From: Demequina rhizosphaerae
Lineage (GTDB): Bacteria > Actinomycetota > Actinomycetes > Actinomycetales > Demequinaceae
Reading direction: 5' to 3'
NCBI RefSeq assembly: GCF_000971255.1
Contig: NZ_BBMC01000008.1
Coordinates: forward strand, 1 to 64,000
DNA length: 64,000 bases
Positions 30,716 to 42,234 of this stretch are shown here, in pieces. The notes under the pieces were generated by a model. The model saw only the letters and a program-made list of their open reading frames with translations. It ran no database searches and had not been told where the DNA came from. How positions within the stretch are numbered: position 1 is the stretch's first letter; each line of letters begins with the position of its first letter. The translations under genes were made by a program, and so were the position numbers.

Positions 30716-31714
30716 TCAGGCCGCGCGGGCGACCAGCGCGTCCGCGAAGGCCAGCAGCGACGCCTTGACGTCGCCCTCGGGCAGCTGCGCGACCGCGTCC
30801 TTCGCCTGCGTGGCCCACGCGCGGGCCAGCGTCGCGGTCTCGTCGACGACCACGTGCGCGGACAGCCGCGCGACCACGTCGGCGAGCACCGCATCGTCCG
30901 ACAGGTCGCCGTCGATCGCGTCGAGGAGCTCGTGGTCCGCGTCGGTGCCCTCGCCCGCGGCGAGCCGGCGGCGGAGCAGCAGCACGGGCATCGTGGGGAC
31001 GCCCTCGCGCAGGTCCGTGCCCGGCGTCTTGCCCGTGGTGGCGGCGTCGGAGCGGATGTCGATGACGTCGTCGGCGAGCTGGAACGCGACGCCGGCGGCC
31101 TCGCCGTAGGCGGTCACCTTCTCGACGATGCTCGGCGGGCAGCCGCCGAACATCGCGCCGAAGCGCGCCGAGGTCGCGATGAGCGAGCCGGTCTTGTCCG
31201 CGAGCACCTGGAGGTAGAACGCGATCGGGTCGTTGGACTCGGAGGCCCCGACCGTCTCGTGCAGCTGGCCCAGGCAGAGGCGCTCGAACGTCTCCGCCTG
31301 GATCCGGACCGCCTGCGGGCCGAGGCCCGCGACCACCCGGGAGGCGCGCGCGAAGAGGAGGTCGCCGGTGAGGATCGCGACCGAGTTGCCCCACACCTCG
31401 TGCGCCGCGGGGGCGCCGCGACGCGTGGGCGCCGAGTCCATGACGTCGTCGTGGTACAGCGTCGCGAGGTGCGTGAGCTCGACCACGACGGCCGCGTCGA
31501 GCACCTCCGGTCGCGCGCCGTCGCCCAGCTGCGCGCACAGCAGCGCGAGCACGGGGCGCAGCCGCTTGCCGCCCGCGTCCACGAGGTGGCGCGAGGTCGC
31601 GTCGGCGAGCTTGTCCGACTGCGCGACCGCGTCGCGAAGCCGCTCCTCGACGAGCTCGAGCCGGGGCAGCAGCTCCGCCTCGAGCGCCTCGTTACCGATC
31701 GCCAGGGTCGCCAT
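30716..31714 (-). CDS. Polyprenyl diphosphate synthase (menaquinone side chain)
   Basis: A 332-residue trans-isoprenyl diphosphate synthase. First Asp-rich motif is LYHDDVMDSAPTRRG (about residues 87-101), second is QLADDVIDI (about 215-223), with GGKRLRPVL near 48 binding isopentenyl diphosphate and ADKTGSLIATSARFGAM near 170. It builds the long prenyl chain attached to the quinone ring. It is the last gene of the run that begins with the prenyl reductase and nuoA; only three bases separate its start from the nuoN stop. The position strongly suggests the menaquinone tail. Chain length cannot be read with certainty. Confidence 0.93.
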   Translation of the reverse strand: MATLAIGNEALEAELLPRLELVEERLRDAVAQSDKLADATSRHLVDAGGKRLRPVLALLCAQLGDGARPEVLDAAVVVELTHLATLYHDDVMDSAPTRRGAPAAHEVWGNSVAILTGDLLFARASRVVAGLGPQAVRIQAETFERLCLGQLHETVGASESNDPIAFYLQVLADKTGSLIATSARFGAMFGGCPPSIVEKVTAYGEAAGVAFQLADDVIDIRSDAATTGKTPGTDLREGVPTMPVLLLRRRLAAGEGTDADHELLDAIDGDLSDDAVLADVVARLSAHVVVDETATLARAWATQAKDAVAQLPEGDVKASLLAFADALVARAA

Positions 31715-31717
31715 GCG

Positions 31718-33298
31718 CTAGCCCGCCGCTCCCAGCAGCAGCACGCCGGCATTCTCGAACGCGTCCAGCACGGGGCCGGGCACGATGCCGAGCAGCACCA
31801 CGGCGACCGCGGTGAGCACGACGACGGCGCGCGCGAGCGGGCTGTGGTCGATCTCGACCGCGTCCTCCTGGCCCTCGGGCACGTCGGTGAGGAACATCAG
31901 CACGACGAGGCGGACGTAGAAGAACGCGGCGGCGGCCGAGGCGATCACGGCGATGAGCACGAGCGGCCAGCCGCCCTCGGAGATCGCCGCGGCGAACGCG
32001 ACGAACTTGCCGACGAAGCCGGCGGTGAGCGGGATGCCCGCGAACGACAGCAGGAACAGCGCCATCGCGCCGGCCAGCCACGGCGAGCGCTTGCCCAGGC
32101 CCGCCCACTGGCCGAGGCGCGTGGCCTCGCCCATGACGGTGCCGTCCTCGGACTTCTCGCGCACCTGCGTGATGATCGCGAACGCGCCGAGCGTCGCGAG
32201 GCCGTACGAGGCGAGGTAGAAGGGCAGCGCCGACAGCGCGCCGTCGGGGAAGCCCGCGAACGCGACGAGGATGAATCCGGCGTGCGCGATGGACGAGTAG
32301 GCGAGCATGCGCTTGAGCTCGGTCTGGACGAGCGCGACCACGGTGCCGAGCAGCATCGAGGCGATCGAGACGCCCCAGATGAGCCACGACAGCTCCCACT
32401 CGAGGCCGTAGAACGCCTCGTACACGACGCGCAGCAGCGCCGCGGTGGCGGCGGCCTTGGTCGCGGCGGCCATGAACGCGGTGACCGGGGTCGGGGCGCC
32501 CTGGTAGGCGTCCGGGGTCCACGAGTGGAACGGCACGGCGCCGATCTTGAAGAGCAGGCCCACGACGACCATGACGGCGCCCGCGAGCACGAGCGCGTCG
32601 ACGCCGCTCGCCGAGGCGACGCCCTGGGCGATCTCGGTGTACGACGTGGAGCCGGTCGCGCCGTAGAGGAAGGCCGCGCCGAACAGCAGGATCGCGGACG
32701 AGAAGGCGCCCAGCAGGAAGTACTTCAGCGCGCCCTCGTGCGAGAGGAAGCGGCGGCGGCGCGCGAGCGCCACGAGGATGTACAGCGGCAGCGAGAAGAC
32801 CTCGAGCGCGACGAACAGGAAGATGAGGTCCGTCACCGAGGTGAAGAGCATCATGCCGCCGACCGCGAACAGCGCGAGCGGGAACACCTCGGTCACCTGC
32901 ATGCCCTTGCGGCGCGCGAGGGTCTCCTCGGTCGAGCCGGGCGCGACCGAGCCCAGCGGCGTGAAGGCCTCCTCGCCGGCGCGCGTGCGCGCGGCGAACA
33001 GCAGCGTGCCGAGCGTGCCGAACACGAGGATGAGCACCTGCCACGCGAGCGACTGGCGGTCGACGGTCAGCATCCCGTCGAGGACCACGGTGCCGGCGCC
33101 CTCGAGGCCCACCCACTGGACGATCGCGGTGCCGGCGGCGGCCAGCAGCGCGACGACGGAGACACCCAGCTGCACGCGACGGCGGGTCTCCGCCGAGCGG
33201 ACGAACGACTCGATGAGGATCGCGACCGCGGCGGCGCCGAGGACGATGATGACGGGCGCGAGCGGCGCCCAGGCGATCTCGGGGGTCGTGAAGGTCAC
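31718..33298 (-). CDS. nuoN: NADH-quinone oxidoreductase subunit N
   Basis: A 526-residue antiporter-like membrane subunit of Complex I, with about 14 hydrophobic segments. The conserved region FKIGAVPFHSWTPDAYQGAPTPVTAFMAAATKAAA (around residue 245) carries the Lys/His of the proton path, and ELKRMLAYSSIAHAGFIL follows near 320. The GTG at 33298 overlaps the nuoM stop (GTGA). Length is at the long end for NuoN. Confidence 0.95.
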   Translation of the reverse strand: MTFTTPEIAWAPLAPVIIVLGAAAVAILIESFVRSAETRRRVQLGVSVVALLAAAGTAIVQWVGLEGAGTVVLDGMLTVDRQSLAWQVLILVFGTLGTLLFAARTRAGEEAFTPLGSVAPGSTEETLARRKGMQVTEVFPLALFAVGGMMLFTSVTDLIFLFVALEVFSLPLYILVALARRRRFLSHEGALKYFLLGAFSSAILLFGAAFLYGATGSTSYTEIAQGVASASGVDALVLAGAVMVVVGLLFKIGAVPFHSWTPDAYQGAPTPVTAFMAAATKAAATAALLRVVYEAFYGLEWELSWLIWGVSIASMLLGTVVALVQTELKRMLAYSSIAHAGFILVAFAGFPDGALSALPFYLASYGLATLGAFAIITQVREKSEDGTVMGEATRLGQWAGLGKRSPWLAGAMALFLLSFAGIPLTAGFVGKFVAFAAAISEGGWPLVLIAVIASAAAAFFYVRLVVLMFLTDVPEGQEDAVEIDHSPLARAVVVLTAVAVVLLGIVPGPVLDAFENAGVLLLGAAG

Positions 33299-34788
33299 TG
33301 ACCTGCCTCCTCGGTGGGAACGGTGGCCACGATGTCGGCCGAGGGCGCGCGCAGCGTGTCGATCGCGATGCCGGGCAGGAAGCCGAGCACCAGCATCAGC
33401 GCGATGAGCGGCCACAGCACCACACGCTCACGGCGCGTGAGCTCCATGACGGGCTTGCGGCTCTCGGGCGCGGGGCCGGTGAAGACCTTCTGGTAGGTGA
33501 GCAGCACGTACAGCGCCGCGAGCACCACGCCGACCGCGGAGATGATCACCGCGACCTTCGCGACGGAGAAGGCCCCGATGAGGACCATGATCTCCGACAC
33601 GAACGGCGACAGGCCGGGCAGCGCGAGCGCGCTCAGGCCGATGATGAGGAACGTGCCCGCGAGGACGGGCACCACGCGCTGGAGGCCGCCGTAGGCGGTG
33701 ACGTCCGCGGTGCCGTAGCGGTGGATGAGGAACCCGACCGCGAAGAACAGCGCGCCCGTCGACAGGCCGTGGTTGAACATGTAGAACGCCGCGCCCTCGA
33801 TCGAGGTCTGCGTGAAGGCGAAGATGCCCAGCACCATGATGCCGAAGTGGCTCACCGAGGTGAACGCGACCAGGCGGAGCATGTCCTTCTGGCCGATCGC
33901 GAGCAGCGCGCCGTAGATGACCGACACGACGGCGAAGCCGATGATGACCGGCGCGGCCCAGGCCGCGGCCTCCGGGAACAGCGCGACGCACAGCGTGAGC
34001 ATGCCGAACGTGCCGATCTTGTCGAGCACGGCGACGAGCAGCGCGGTGGTGCCCGGGCGGGCGGTCTCGGCGACGGTGGGCAGCCACGTGTGCACGGGCA
34101 CCATCGGCGCCTTGATCGCGAACGCGAGGAAGAAGGCGAGGAAGATCAGCCGCTCCGCCGTGGTCGACATGTCGAGCCCGGTGAGGTTGTCCGTGAGGAA
34201 CGCCTGGTCGCCGCCCGGGCCCTGGAAGTACAGGGCCACGACGCCGACGAGCATGACGAGGCCGCCGGCGAGCGAGTACAGGAGGAACTTCACCGCGGCG
34301 TAGCGGCGCTGGCCGCCGCCGAACGAGCCGATGAGGAAGTACAGCGGGATGAGCATCGCCTCGAACAGCACGTAGAAGAGGAAGACGTCGCGGGCGGCGA
34401 AGATGCCGACCATGAACGCCTCGCTCAGCAGGATGAGCGCGAGGTAGTGCGTGCGGCGTGCGGGGTCCTTGTCCTCCCACCAGCCGGCGAGGATCGCCAG
34501 CGGGGTGAGGAGCGCGGACAGCACGATCATCAGCAGGCCGATGCCGTTGACGCCGAGCGCCCAGCTCGTGCCGATCTGCGGGATCCACGCATAGGTCTCG
34601 GAGAACTGGATGGTGCCCGCGGCGGACGTGTCGAACTGCAGGAACAGCACGACGGCGAGCACGAGCTCGACTCCGGTGATGGCGAGCGCCAGCTCGCGCA
34701 CCCGGGCGCGCGCCCCGCCGGGCAGGGCCCAGAGCAGGACGGCGCCGAGCGCGGGCAGCGCCACCATGACGGAGAGGATCGGGAACAT
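33295..34788 (-). CDS. nuoM: NADH-quinone oxidoreductase subunit M
   Basis: A 497-residue antiporter-like Complex I membrane subunit. Typical stretches are SWALGVNGIGLLMIVLSALL near residue 75, the catalytic Glu region FVLFEAMLIPLYFLIG (written FYVLFEAML) near 145, IKAPMVPVHTWLPTVAETA near 235 and LRLVAFTSVSHFGIMVLG near 320. It starts with ATG at 34788, three bases after nuoL, and overlaps nuoN at its 3' end. Confidence 0.96.
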   Translation of the reverse strand: MFPILSVMVALPALGAVLLWALPGGARARVRELALAITGVELVLAVVLFLQFDTSAAGTIQFSETYAWIPQIGTSWALGVNGIGLLMIVLSALLTPLAILAGWWEDKDPARRTHYLALILLSEAFMVGIFAARDVFLFYVLFEAMLIPLYFLIGSFGGGQRRYAAVKFLLYSLAGGLVMLVGVVALYFQGPGGDQAFLTDNLTGLDMSTTAERLIFLAFFLAFAIKAPMVPVHTWLPTVAETARPGTTALLVAVLDKIGTFGMLTLCVALFPEAAAWAAPVIIGFAVVSVIYGALLAIGQKDMLRLVAFTSVSHFGIMVLGIFAFTQTSIEGAAFYMFNHGLSTGALFFAVGFLIHRYGTADVTAYGGLQRVVPVLAGTFLIIGLSALALPGLSPFVSEIMVLIGAFSVAKVAVIISAVGVVLAALYVLLTYQKVFTGPAPESRKPVMELTRRERVVLWPLIALMLVLGFLPGIAIDTLRAPSADIVATVPTEEAGQ

Positions 34789-34791
34789 GGT

Positions 34792-36672
34792 TTAGAGACC
34801 CCCCTGCACCACGACGAGGATGATGATGACGAGACCCACCAGCATGGTCAGCGCGTACGAGCGCACCTGACCGTTCTGCGTCTTGCGCACGGACTCGCCG
34901 GTTCGGGCGAAGCTGTGCGCCGTCTTGTCCACCGCACCGTCGACGAGCGCCGCGTCGGCGTACACGAGGGTGCGGGTGAGGTGGGTGCCGGGGCGCTCGA
35001 AGACGCCCCGGTTGACCGAGTCCTGGAACATGTCGTTGCGGGCCGCGATGGTGGCCAGCGAGGCCGCCGGGGCGGTCTCGGGCACATCGGCGGCGCCGTA
35101 CTTCCGCCACGCGACCCACACGCCGAGCGCGACGAGCAGCAGCGTCGCGACCATGATGACCGGCACCGGGAGGACGGGCTCGTGGTGCTCTGCGTGGCCG
35201 GTGACGGGCTCGAGCCAGTCGGTGAAGCGGTCGCCCATCGCGAGGAAGAGGCCGAGGAAGGCCGACCCCACCGCAAGGATGATCATCGGCACCGTCATGA
35301 GGGCCGGCGACTCGTGCGGGTGCTGGTCGTCGGTCCAGCGGGCCTTGCCGTGGAACGTCATGAAGAACAGGCGCGACATGTAGAACGCCGTGAGGCCCGC
35401 ACCGATGAGCGCGGCGCCGCCGAGGATCCAGGGCTGCACGCCCTCGCCCACGAAGGCGGCCTCGATGATCTTGTCCTTCGACCAGAAGCCGGAGAACGGC
35501 GGGACGCCCAGGATCGCGAGCCAGCCGAGGCCGAAGGTGACCCAGGTGGTGACCATCGCGGTGCGCAACGCGCCGTAGCGGCGCATGTCGACCTGGTCGT
35601 GCATGCCGTGCATGACGGAGCCCGCGCCGAGGAACATGCCGGCCTTGAAGAAGCCGTGCGTGACGAGGTGGAAGATCGCGAAGGCGTAGCCGATGGGGCC
35701 CAGGCCGGCGGCGAGCATCATGTAGCCGATCTGCGACATGGTCGAGGCGGCGAGCGCCTTCTTGATGTCGTCCTTCGCCATACCGATGAGCGCGCCGAGG
35801 ATGAGCGTGAACGCACCGATCGCGGCGACGACGGTCTGCGCGGCGGGCGCGCCCTCGTAGATCGGCGCCGAGCGCACGATGAGGTAGACGCCCGCGGTCA
35901 CCATGGTCGCGGCGTGGATGAGCGCCGACACCGGGGTCGGACCGGCCATCGCGTCGCCCAGCCAGGACTGCAGCGGGAACTGCGCGGACTTTCCGGTCGC
36001 GGCCAGCAGCAGCATGAGGCCGATCGCGGTGAGCTGCGCGGTCGACGCCTCCGGCGCGGCGGCGAACACCGTCGCGAAGTCGACGCCGCCGAGGTACGTG
36101 AACATGAGGCCCATCGCGATGATGAGCCCGATGTCGCCGATGCGGTTGACCACGAAGGCCTTGTTGGCGGCGGTCGCGTACTCGGGCTTCTGGTTCCAGA
36201 ACCCGATGAGGAGGTACGACGCGAGGCCCACGCCCTCCCAGCCGACGAACAGGAGGAGGTACGAGTCCGCGAGCACGAGCAGCAGCATCGCCGCCACGAA
36301 CAGGTTGAGGTAAGCGAAGAAGATGCGCCGGTTCGGGTCGTGCTCCATGTACGCCACGGAGTAGATGTGGATGAGCGTGCCGACGAACGTCACGAGCATC
36401 ACGAACGTCATCGACAGCGGGTCAACGAGCAGGCCGGCGTCGACGTTGAGCTCGCCGCCGGGGATCCAGCTGAAGAGGTGGACCGCGTGCGCACGGTCGT
36501 GCGCGTCGAGGCCGAGCATCTGGATGAGCGCGAGCAGTCCGACGACGAACGCGGTGCCGGAGGCGGCCACGCCGAGCCAGTGCCCCCACGGGTTCGCGCG
36601 CTTGCCCAGGAGCAGCAGCACGAAGCTGCTCGCCAAGGGCACGGCGATGAGAAGCCAGGTCAGGTCAAGCAT
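34792..36672 (-). CDS. nuoL: NADH-quinone oxidoreductase subunit L
   Basis: A 626-residue antiporter-like subunit, the distal end of the Complex I arm. Motifs include [17 protein letters not shown] near residue 143, [15 protein letters not shown] [20 protein letters not shown] near 230 and [15 protein letters not shown] near 252, and [20 protein letters not shown] near 305. A C-terminal lateral helix segment is suggested by the last 120 residues, with the final hydrophobic [20 protein letters not shown] at 36672; it follows nuoK directly. Confidence 0.96.
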   Translation of the reverse strand: MLDLTWLLIAVPLASSFVLLLLGKRANPWGHWLGVAASGTAFVVGLLALIQMLGLDAHDRAHAVHLFSWIPGGELNVDAGLLVDPLSMTFVMLVTFVGTLIHIYSVAYMEHDPNRRIFFAYLNLFVAAMLLLVLADSYLLLFVGWEGVGLASYLLIGFWNQKPEYATAANKAFVVNRIGDIGLIIAMGLMFTYLGGVDFATVFAAAPEASTAQLTAIGLMLLLAATGKSAQFPLQSWLGDAMAGPTPVSALIHAATMVTAGVYLIVRSAPIYEGAPAAQTVVAAIGAFTLILGALIGMAKDDIKKALAASTMSQIGYMMLAAGLGPIGYAFAIFHLVTHGFFKAGMFLGAGSVMHGMHDQVDMRRYGALRTAMVTTWVTFGLGWLAILGVPPFSGFWSKDKIIEAAFVGEGVQPWILGGAALIGAGLTAFYMSRLFFMTFHGKARWTDDQHPHESPALMTVPMIILAVGSAFLGLFLAMGDRFTDWLEPVTGHAEHHEPVLPVPVIMVATLLLVALGVWVAWRKYGAADVPETAPAASLATIAARNDMFQDSVNRGVFERPGTHLTRTLVYADAALVDGAVDKTAHSFARTGESVRKTQNGQVRSYALTMLVGLVIIILVVVQGGL

Positions 36673-36673
36673 G

Positions 36674-36973
36674 TCAGCCCTTCAGCTCAGCGGGTTCGTC
36701 GAGCGAGATGGTCTGGCGCGCGCGGAAGACCGCGATGATGATCGCGAGTCCCACGACGACCTCCGCGGCCGCGACCACCAGCACGAAGAACGCCATGATC
36801 TGGCCGTCGATCTCACCGTGCATGCGGGAGAAGGAGACGAGCGCGAGGTTGGCGGCGTTGAGCATGAGCTCGACGCCCATGAAGGCGATGATCGCGTTGC
36901 GGCGCAGGAGCACGGCCGCCGCGCCGATCGCGAACAGGATGCTCGCGAGGATGACGAAGTTGATGGGGTCCAT
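36674..36973 (-). CDS. nuoK: NADH-quinone oxidoreductase subunit K
   Basis: A 99-residue, three-segment Complex I subunit. It shows [34 protein letters not shown], which carries the conserved Glu in [10 protein letters not shown] (about residue 35), and a second Glu in [19 protein letters not shown] (about 70). Length is exactly that of the family. Its ATG at 36973 overlaps the nuoJ stop (ATGA). Confidence 0.97.
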   Translation of the reverse strand: MDPINFVILASILFAIGAAAVLLRRNAIIAFMGVELMLNAANLALVSFSRMHGEIDGQIMAFFVLVVAAAEVVVGLAIIIAVFRARQTISLDEPAELKG

Positions 36974-37710
36974 CAGCGGTCGCCCTCCTTGCGCGACGGG
37001 TCCTCGAGCTGGGCGCGGTACTCCTCGCCCAGCTGGGTCTGGCTGCGCGTCTTCAGCACGCGCGAGACCGAGTCCTCGATCGGCTGGCCCTCGGGGTCGA
37101 GCGCGGGCACGTCGAGCGCGTTGTGGCGCGCGTACACGCCCGGCATCGGCTTGTTCACCGGGTTCGCGCCCATGAGCACGCGGTCGCGCTGGACCTCGAG
37201 CTGCGTGCGGCGCGGCTTGAGGCGCGGCGTGTGCGTGAGCACGAGCGCGCCGACCGCGGCGGTGATGAGGAGGAAGCCGAGCACCTCGATGACGAGGACG
37301 TACTTCTCGAAGAGCATGATCGCGATGACGTCGGGCTCGCCCTGCACGCCGACCTCCGCGGTCGGCAGCGCCGTCCGGCCCACGATGGATACGAGGAAGG
37401 CGCCCAGGCCGGCCGCGGTGAAGAGGCCGATCCAGCGCTGGCCCTTGATGGTCTCCTTGAGCTCCTCGCGCTGGTCGACGCCGACCAGCATGAGCACGAA
37501 CAGGAAGAGCATCATGACCGCGCCGGTGTAGACGACGATCTGCACCATGCCGAGGAACGGGGCGCCGAGCGCCACGTAGGCGGTCGCGAGGCCGACCATG
37601 ACGAGCACCACGGACATCGCGACGTGCACCGCCTTGCGGGCGAACAGCAGCGACAGCGCCGGGATCACGGTGATCGCGGCGATGATCCAGAAGAGGACGG
37701 CGTTGACCAT
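36973..37710 (-). CDS. nuoJ: NADH-quinone oxidoreductase subunit J
   Basis: A 245-residue Complex I membrane subunit with five hydrophobic segments in the first 180 residues. The conserved pi-bulge helix is in [22 protein letters not shown] near residue 55. A soluble tail of about 65 residues with basic then acidic stretches ([20 protein letters not shown]) is longer than in E. coli but usual in actinobacteria. I use ATG 37710; upstream frame is shadow. Confidence 0.95.
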   Translation of the reverse strand: MVNAVLFWIIAAITVIPALSLLFARKAVHVAMSVVLVMVGLATAYVALGAPFLGMVQIVVYTGAVMMLFLFVLMLVGVDQREELKETIKGQRWIGLFTAAGLGAFLVSIVGRTALPTAEVGVQGEPDVIAIMLFEKYVLVIEVLGFLLITAAVGALVLTHTPRLKPRRTQLEVQRDRVLMGANPVNKPMPGVYARHNALDVPALDPEGQPIEDSVSRVLKTRSQTQLGEEYRAQLEDPSRKEGDR

Positions 37711-38414
37711 CAGGCGCGACCCCCGCCCTGGTTCTCGACCGTCGTCGCCCCGCGGTTCTCGGGGAGCGTCGGGTCGTCGGGACGGTGCTCGCGCACCCAC
37801 GCGACCTGCTCCTCGACGGGCCCGTCGACCTCCTGGCGGTAGTACGAGCCGTCCGTCGTGCCGGGCACCATCGGGTGCGGCGCGGCGAGCATGTTCTCGC
37901 CCATCGGGGCGAGCAGGTCCTGCTTCTCGTAGATGAGGCCCTCACGCGTCGGACCGGCGAGCTCGTACTCGTTGGTCATCGTGAGCGCGCGGGTCGGGCA
38001 GGCCTCGATGCACAGGCCGCAGAAGATGCAGCGCAGGTAGTTGATCTGGTAGACGCGGCCGTAGCGCTCGCCGGGGCTGACCTGGTGGTCGGGCGTGTTG
38101 GAGTCCGCCTCGACGTAGATCGCGTCCGCGGGGCACGCCCACGCGCACAGCTCGCAGCCGATGCACTTCTCGAGGCCGTCGGGGTGACGGTTGAGCTGGT
38201 GGCGGCCGTGGTAGCGCGGCATCGTCGGCACCTTGACCTTGGGGTACTGCTCGGTCACGGTGGGACGGAAGAAGTTCCGAAGGGACACGCCGAAGCCGGC
38301 GACGGGCGCGAGCGCCTCGCCGATCGGCCCCTTCTTGGGCAGGTTGGACTCGAACGTCTCGCGCTGCGCGTCGCGCTCGCGGTTGACCTTCCAGACCTCG
38401 TCGGACCCGCTCAC
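37710..38414 (-). CDS. nuoI: NADH-quinone oxidoreductase subunit I
   Basis: A 234-residue peripheral subunit with two [4Fe-4S] clusters (N6a, N6b). The cysteine sets are [12 protein letters not shown] (about residues 83-94) and [12 protein letters not shown] (about 128-139). It conducts electrons from NuoG to NuoB. A C-terminal tail of about 60 residues follows the ferredoxin domain. GTG 38414 overlaps the nuoH stop. Confidence 0.96.
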   Translation of the reverse strand: MSGSDEVWKVNRERDAQRETFESNLPKKGPIGEALAPVAGFGVSLRNFFRPTVTEQYPKVKVPTMPRYHGRHQLNRHPDGLEKCIGCELCAWACPADAIYVEADSNTPDHQVSPGERYGRVYQINYLRCIFCGLCIEACPTRALTMTNEYELAGPTREGLIYEKQDLLAPMGENMLAAPHPMVPGTTDGSYYRQEVDGPVEEQVAWVREHRPDDPTLPENRGATTVENQGGGRA

Positions 38415-39748
38415 TCGGAGTCCTCCTCTCGTGTGCCGGCATGCGCCTCGACCGTGCGGCCCGAGCGCGGCGATGGGGGCAGGACCTGGTGCGGCATCGG
38501 CGGCACCGGGTAGCCGCCGGCGAACGCGTCGAGCACCTCGGGCTCGGCGTCCTCGTCGACCTGGTCCGCCTTCTTCGCCTGCTCGTCGGAGACGAAGCTC
38601 CACACGGCGACGACCAGCAGGATGGCGACCACGCCGGCGACCGCGTCGTAGACGTTGAGGTCGCGGTCGAAGTGGTCGAAGGCCGCGCGGCCGACGGCGA
38701 AGAACACGAGCCAGCCGAGGCCCACCGGGATGAGGATCTTCCAGCCGAACTTCATGAACTGGTCGTAGCGGAAGCGCAGCACGGAGCCGCGGATCCACAC
38801 GAACACGAACATGAGCAGCCAGATCTTCAGGATCAGCCACAGCGGCGGGAAGATGCCGGTGTTGAGGAATTCGGCGCCGGGCCACGAGGCGGGCCACGGG
38901 GCGCGCCAGCCGCCCAGGAACAGCGTGGAGGCCACGGCCGACACGTTGATCATGTTCATGTACTCCGCGAGGAAGAACCACGCGAACTTCATGGAGGAGT
39001 ACTCGGTCATGAAGCCGGCGACCAGCTCGCCCTCGGCCTCGGGGAGGTCGAAGGGCAGGCGGTTGGTCTCTCCGACCATGGAGATGACGTAGAGGATGAA
39101 CGCCGGGAACAGCGGCCAGATCCACCAGCGGTCGGTCTGCGCCTCGACGATGCCGGACGTGCTCATCGTGCCCGAGAGCATGAAGACGGTGACGAGCGAC
39201 AGACCCATCGCGAGCTCGTACGAGATGACCTGCGCGGTGGAACGGATGGCGCCCATGAGCGGGTACGTCGAGCCGGAGGCCCAGCCGCCCAGCACGATGC
39301 CGTAGACGCCGAGCGCGGCGCACGCGAGGACGAACAGGATCGCGACGGAGAAGTCCGTGAGCTGCAGCGGCGTCGTGAAGTCGGTGCCGTAGATGCGCGT
39401 CTCGGGCCCGAACGGGATGACCGAGAAGATCAGCAGCGCGCAGAACACCGAGATCATCGGCGCCGCGACGTAGAGCACCTTCTCCGCCTTGCGGACGCTG
39501 ATGTCCTCCTTGAACAGGAGCTTCATCGCGTCGGAGACGGACTGGAGGAGGCCGAACGGGCCCAGGCGGTTGGGGCCGGGGCGCTCCTGCAGGCGGCCGA
39601 TGACGCGGCGCTCGAACCACACCGCGAACAGCACCGAGGTGAGCAGGAACACCACGACGAGGACGGCCTTGACGATGACGACCCACAGCGGGTCGGCGGC
39701 CAGGGCCTCCGCGACGGGGACGCCCGACGTGGACGCGAGGACGGTCAT
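38411..39748 (-). CDS. nuoH: NADH-quinone oxidoreductase subunit H
   Basis: A 445-residue membrane subunit forming the quinone-binding joint of Complex I. Typical stretches are [29 protein letters not shown] near residue 45, [10 protein letters not shown] near 75, [38 protein letters not shown] near 225 (acidic quinone-entry loop) and [20 protein letters not shown] near 320. The acidic, Pro-rich tail of about 60 residues is longer than the E. coli form. Its start overlaps the nuoG stop by one base (TGATG). Confidence 0.96.
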   Translation of the reverse strand: MTVLASTSGVPVAEALAADPLWVVIVKAVLVVVFLLTSVLFAVWFERRVIGRLQERPGPNRLGPFGLLQSVSDAMKLLFKEDISVRKAEKVLYVAAPMISVFCALLIFSVIPFGPETRIYGTDFTTPLQLTDFSVAILFVLACAALGVYGIVLGGWASGSTYPLMGAIRSTAQVISYELAMGLSLVTVFMLSGTMSTSGIVEAQTDRWWIWPLFPAFILYVISMVGETNRLPFDLPEAEGELVAGFMTEYSSMKFAWFFLAEYMNMINVSAVASTLFLGGWRAPWPASWPGAEFLNTGIFPPLWLILKIWLLMFVFVWIRGSVLRFRYDQFMKFGWKILIPVGLGWLVFFAVGRAAFDHFDRDLNVYDAVAGVVAILLVVAVWSFVSDEQAKKADQVDEDAEPEVLDAFAGGYPVPPMPHQVLPPSPRSGRTVEAHAGTREEDSE

Positions 39749-42234
39749 CACGCCGCTCCCTTCACCGAGACGACGGCTCCGGCGGCCGCGCGCAGGTCGC
39801 GCGCCACCCAGGAGCCGGGGGACTTCACGGGCACCCAGACCACGCCGTCGACCATGCCCTCGGTGACGACGAGCGGCAGCTCGACCGCGCCGGCCTCCGT
39901 GGAGACCTCGACGCTCACGGCGTCGCCGAGCGACGCGGCCGTGGCGGCGGACATGCGGGCGACCGCGACGCGGCCGGTGCCGGCGAGGTAGGGCTCGCCG
40001 TCCTGCAGCGCGCCCTCGTCGACCAGCTGGTGCCAGGTGGCGAGGACCGCGGCGCCCTTCTTGGGGCGCGGGTTGCGGGCCGGGGCCTTGACCTTCGCGG
40101 CGGCGGGACGATGCGCGGCCTCCGCGGCGCCCAGCGCCGCGAGCTCCGCGTTGACGGCCTCGACGGTCCCGGTGCCGAGCTCGACGCCCCACTCGCGGGC
40201 GAGCAGGTCGAGCACGCGGTGGTCGGACATCGCGTCGGTGCGGATCGCCGTCGCGAACGCGCGCAGGCGGCCCTCCCAGTTGACGAACGTGCCGGGCTTC
40301 TCCGACGGCGGGGCGACGGGCAGGACCACGTCGGCCGCCTCGGCGATCTCCGAGCGGCGGACCTCGAGCGACACGACGAAGCCGGCCGACTCGAGCGCGG
40401 CGGCGACGTCGCCGGTGAGGTCGGAGGCGCTCACGCCGCCGACGACCAGCGCGCCGATCGTGCCCTCGGCCGCGGCCTTGACGATGCCGGCGGTGTCGCG
40501 GCCCTTGGCCGACGGCAGCGCGTCCACACCCCAGGCCGCGGCGACGGCGTCGCGTGCGGCCTTGACGGACACGGCGCGGCCGCCGGGCAGCAGGCCGGGC
40601 AGCGCGCCCGCCTCGACGGCGCCGCGCTCGCCGGCGCGGCGCGGGATCCACGCGACGCGGGCGCCGGTGGACGAGGCGAGGTCCTGGGCGGCGGCGAAGG
40701 CGCCGGGCGCCTCGGCCGCGCGCTCGCCGAGCACGATGACGGCGCCGGGCTGCGCGAGCGCCTCCCGGACATCCGCGGGAAGGTCCGCGAGGACGGCGGC
40801 CTCGCGGCCGGGCGCCGCGGGCACGAGCGTCGCGCCGAGCTTCTCGGAGCCGCGCGACAGGAACGGCGCGACGGCGACGACCTGCTGGCGGCCGAGGGAC
40901 TTGCGCAGGCGCAGGAAGACCACGCCGCCCTCGTCCTCGGGCTCGAAGCCGACGAGCACGACCGTAGGCGCCTTCTCGAGCTCGCCGAAGGTCACGCCGA
41001 GGCCGGTGCCGGCCACCTGCGCGCCGAGGAACGCCTGCTCCTCGTCGCTCGCGGTGCGGGCGCGGGCGTCGACGTCGTTGGTGCCGAGCACCACGCGGGC
41101 GAGCTTCTGGTACGCGTACGCGTCCTCGAGGGTGACGCGGCCGCCGGCGAGGACCGCGGCGCCCCGCGCATCGTCCCCGGTGGTCTGCGCCTTGATGCCG
41201 GCCGCGGCGGCGGCGAGGGCCTCGGGCCACGACGCCTCGACGAGCTCGCCGTCCTTGCGGACGAGCGGGCGGGTCAGGCGGTCGGACAGGTTCTGCCACG
41301 CGAACGCGAAGCGGTCCTTGTCGGAGATCCAGTCCTCGTTGACGACCGGGTCGTTCTCCGCGAGGCGGCGCAGGATCTTGCCGCGGCGGTGGTCGATGCG
41401 GATCGCCGAGCCCGACGAGTCGTGCTCGGAGATGCTCGGCGACGACACGAGGTCGAACGGGCGCGAGCGGAAGCGGTACGCGGCGGAGGTCAGGGCGCCC
41501 ACGGGGCAGATCTGGACCGTGTTGCCGGAGTAGTACGAGGAGAACGCCTTGCCGGCCTCGTCGACGGTGGCGGCGCCCACGGGGCGGTAGCCGTCGAAGT
41601 CGAGGACGTCCTCGTCGAACGTGCCGATCTGCTGCTGCGCGCCGCGGTTCTGGAGGTCGATGAACGCGTCGCCCGCGATCTCCTTGGAGAAGCGCGTGCA
41701 GCGCTGGCACAGGACGCAGCGCTCACGGTCGAGCAGGATCTCCGAGCTCAGCGCGAGGGGCTTCTCGAAGACGCGCTTGACGTCGACGAAGCGGCTCTCG
41801 GGGCGCCCGTGGCTCATGGCCTGGTTCTGCAGGGGGCACTCGCCGCCCTTGTCGCACACCGGGCAGTCGAGCGGGTGGTTGATGAGCAGCAGCTCCATCA
41901 CGCCCTTCTGGGCGCGGTCGGCCTCCTCCGAGGTGTGCTGCGTGTTCACCACCATGCCCTCGGTCACCGTCATGGTGCACGAGGCCTGCGGCTTCGGGAA
42001 CGCGCGCAGCTTGCCCTCGGGACCCGCCGGGCTGGCGACGTCGACGAGGCACTGACGGCACGCGCCCGCGGGCTTGAGCGCCGGGTGGTCGCAGAAGCGC
42101 GGGATCTCGATGCCGACCTGCTCGGCCGCACGGATGATGAGCGTGCCCTTGGGCACGGTGACCTCGGTGCCGTCGATCGTCAGGGTGACGGTGTCGACGA
42201 CCTCCGCTGCCGGCTTGTCCGCGGTCGCGGTCAT
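39748..42234 (-). CDS. nuoG: NADH-quinone oxidoreductase subunit G
   Basis: An 828-residue iron-sulfur subunit. The N-terminus holds the [2Fe-2S] ferredoxin ([21 protein letters not shown]), the His-Cys3 cluster region ([17 protein letters not shown]) and [11 protein letters not shown] molybdopterin-oxidoreductase-like domain without cofactor fills the rest. It passes electrons from NuoE/F to NuoI. The C-terminal third is Ala-rich and poorly conserved, with a basic segment [13 protein letters not shown]. The nonamer GGACGATGC occurs twice in it (41168 on the coding strand; 40106 on the other). ATG 42234 overlaps the nuoF stop. Confidence 0.95.
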   Translation of the reverse strand: MTATADKPAAEVVDTVTLTIDGTEVTVPKGTLIIRAAEQVGIEIPRFCDHPALKPAGACRQCLVDVASPAGPEGKLRAFPKPQASCTMTVTEGMVVNTQHTSEEADRAQKGVMELLLINHPLDCPVCDKGGECPLQNQAMSHGRPESRFVDVKRVFEKPLALSSEILLDRERCVLCQRCTRFSKEIAGDAFIDLQNRGAQQQIGTFDEDVLDFDGYRPVGAATVDEAGKAFSSYYSGNTVQICPVGALTSAAYRFRSRPFDLVSSPSISEHDSSGSAIRIDHRRGKILRRLAENDPVVNEDWISDKDRFAFAWQNLSDRLTRPLVRKDGELVEASWPEALAAAAAGIKAQTTGDDARGAAVLAGGRVTLEDAYAYQKLARVVLGTNDVDARARTASDEEQAFLGAQVAGTGLGVTFGELEKAPTVVLVGFEPEDEGGVVFLRLRKSLGRQQVVAVAPFLSRGSEKLGATLVPAAPGREAAVLADLPADVREALAQPGAVIVLGERAAEAPGAFAAAQDLASSTGARVAWIPRRAGERGAVEAGALPGLLPGGRAVSVKAARDAVAAAWGVDALPSAKGRDTAGIVKAAAEGTIGALVVGGVSASDLTGDVAAALESAGFVVSLEVRRSEIAEAADVVLPVAPPSEKPGTFVNWEGRLRAFATAIRTDAMSDHRVLDLLAREWGVELGTGTVEAVNAELAALGAAEAAHRPAAAKVKAPARNPRPKKGAAVLATWHQLVDEGALQDGEPYLAGTGRVAVARMSAATAASLGDAVSVEVSTEAGAVELPLVVTEGMVDGVVWVPVKSPGSWVARDLRAAAGAVVSVKGAA

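Noticed and set aside
33721..36738. A 1005-codon plus-strand frame antisense to nuoM and nuoL
   Set aside because: Shadow of nuoL/nuoM: the product is a low-complexity Glu/Arg/His-rich string with no family resemblance.
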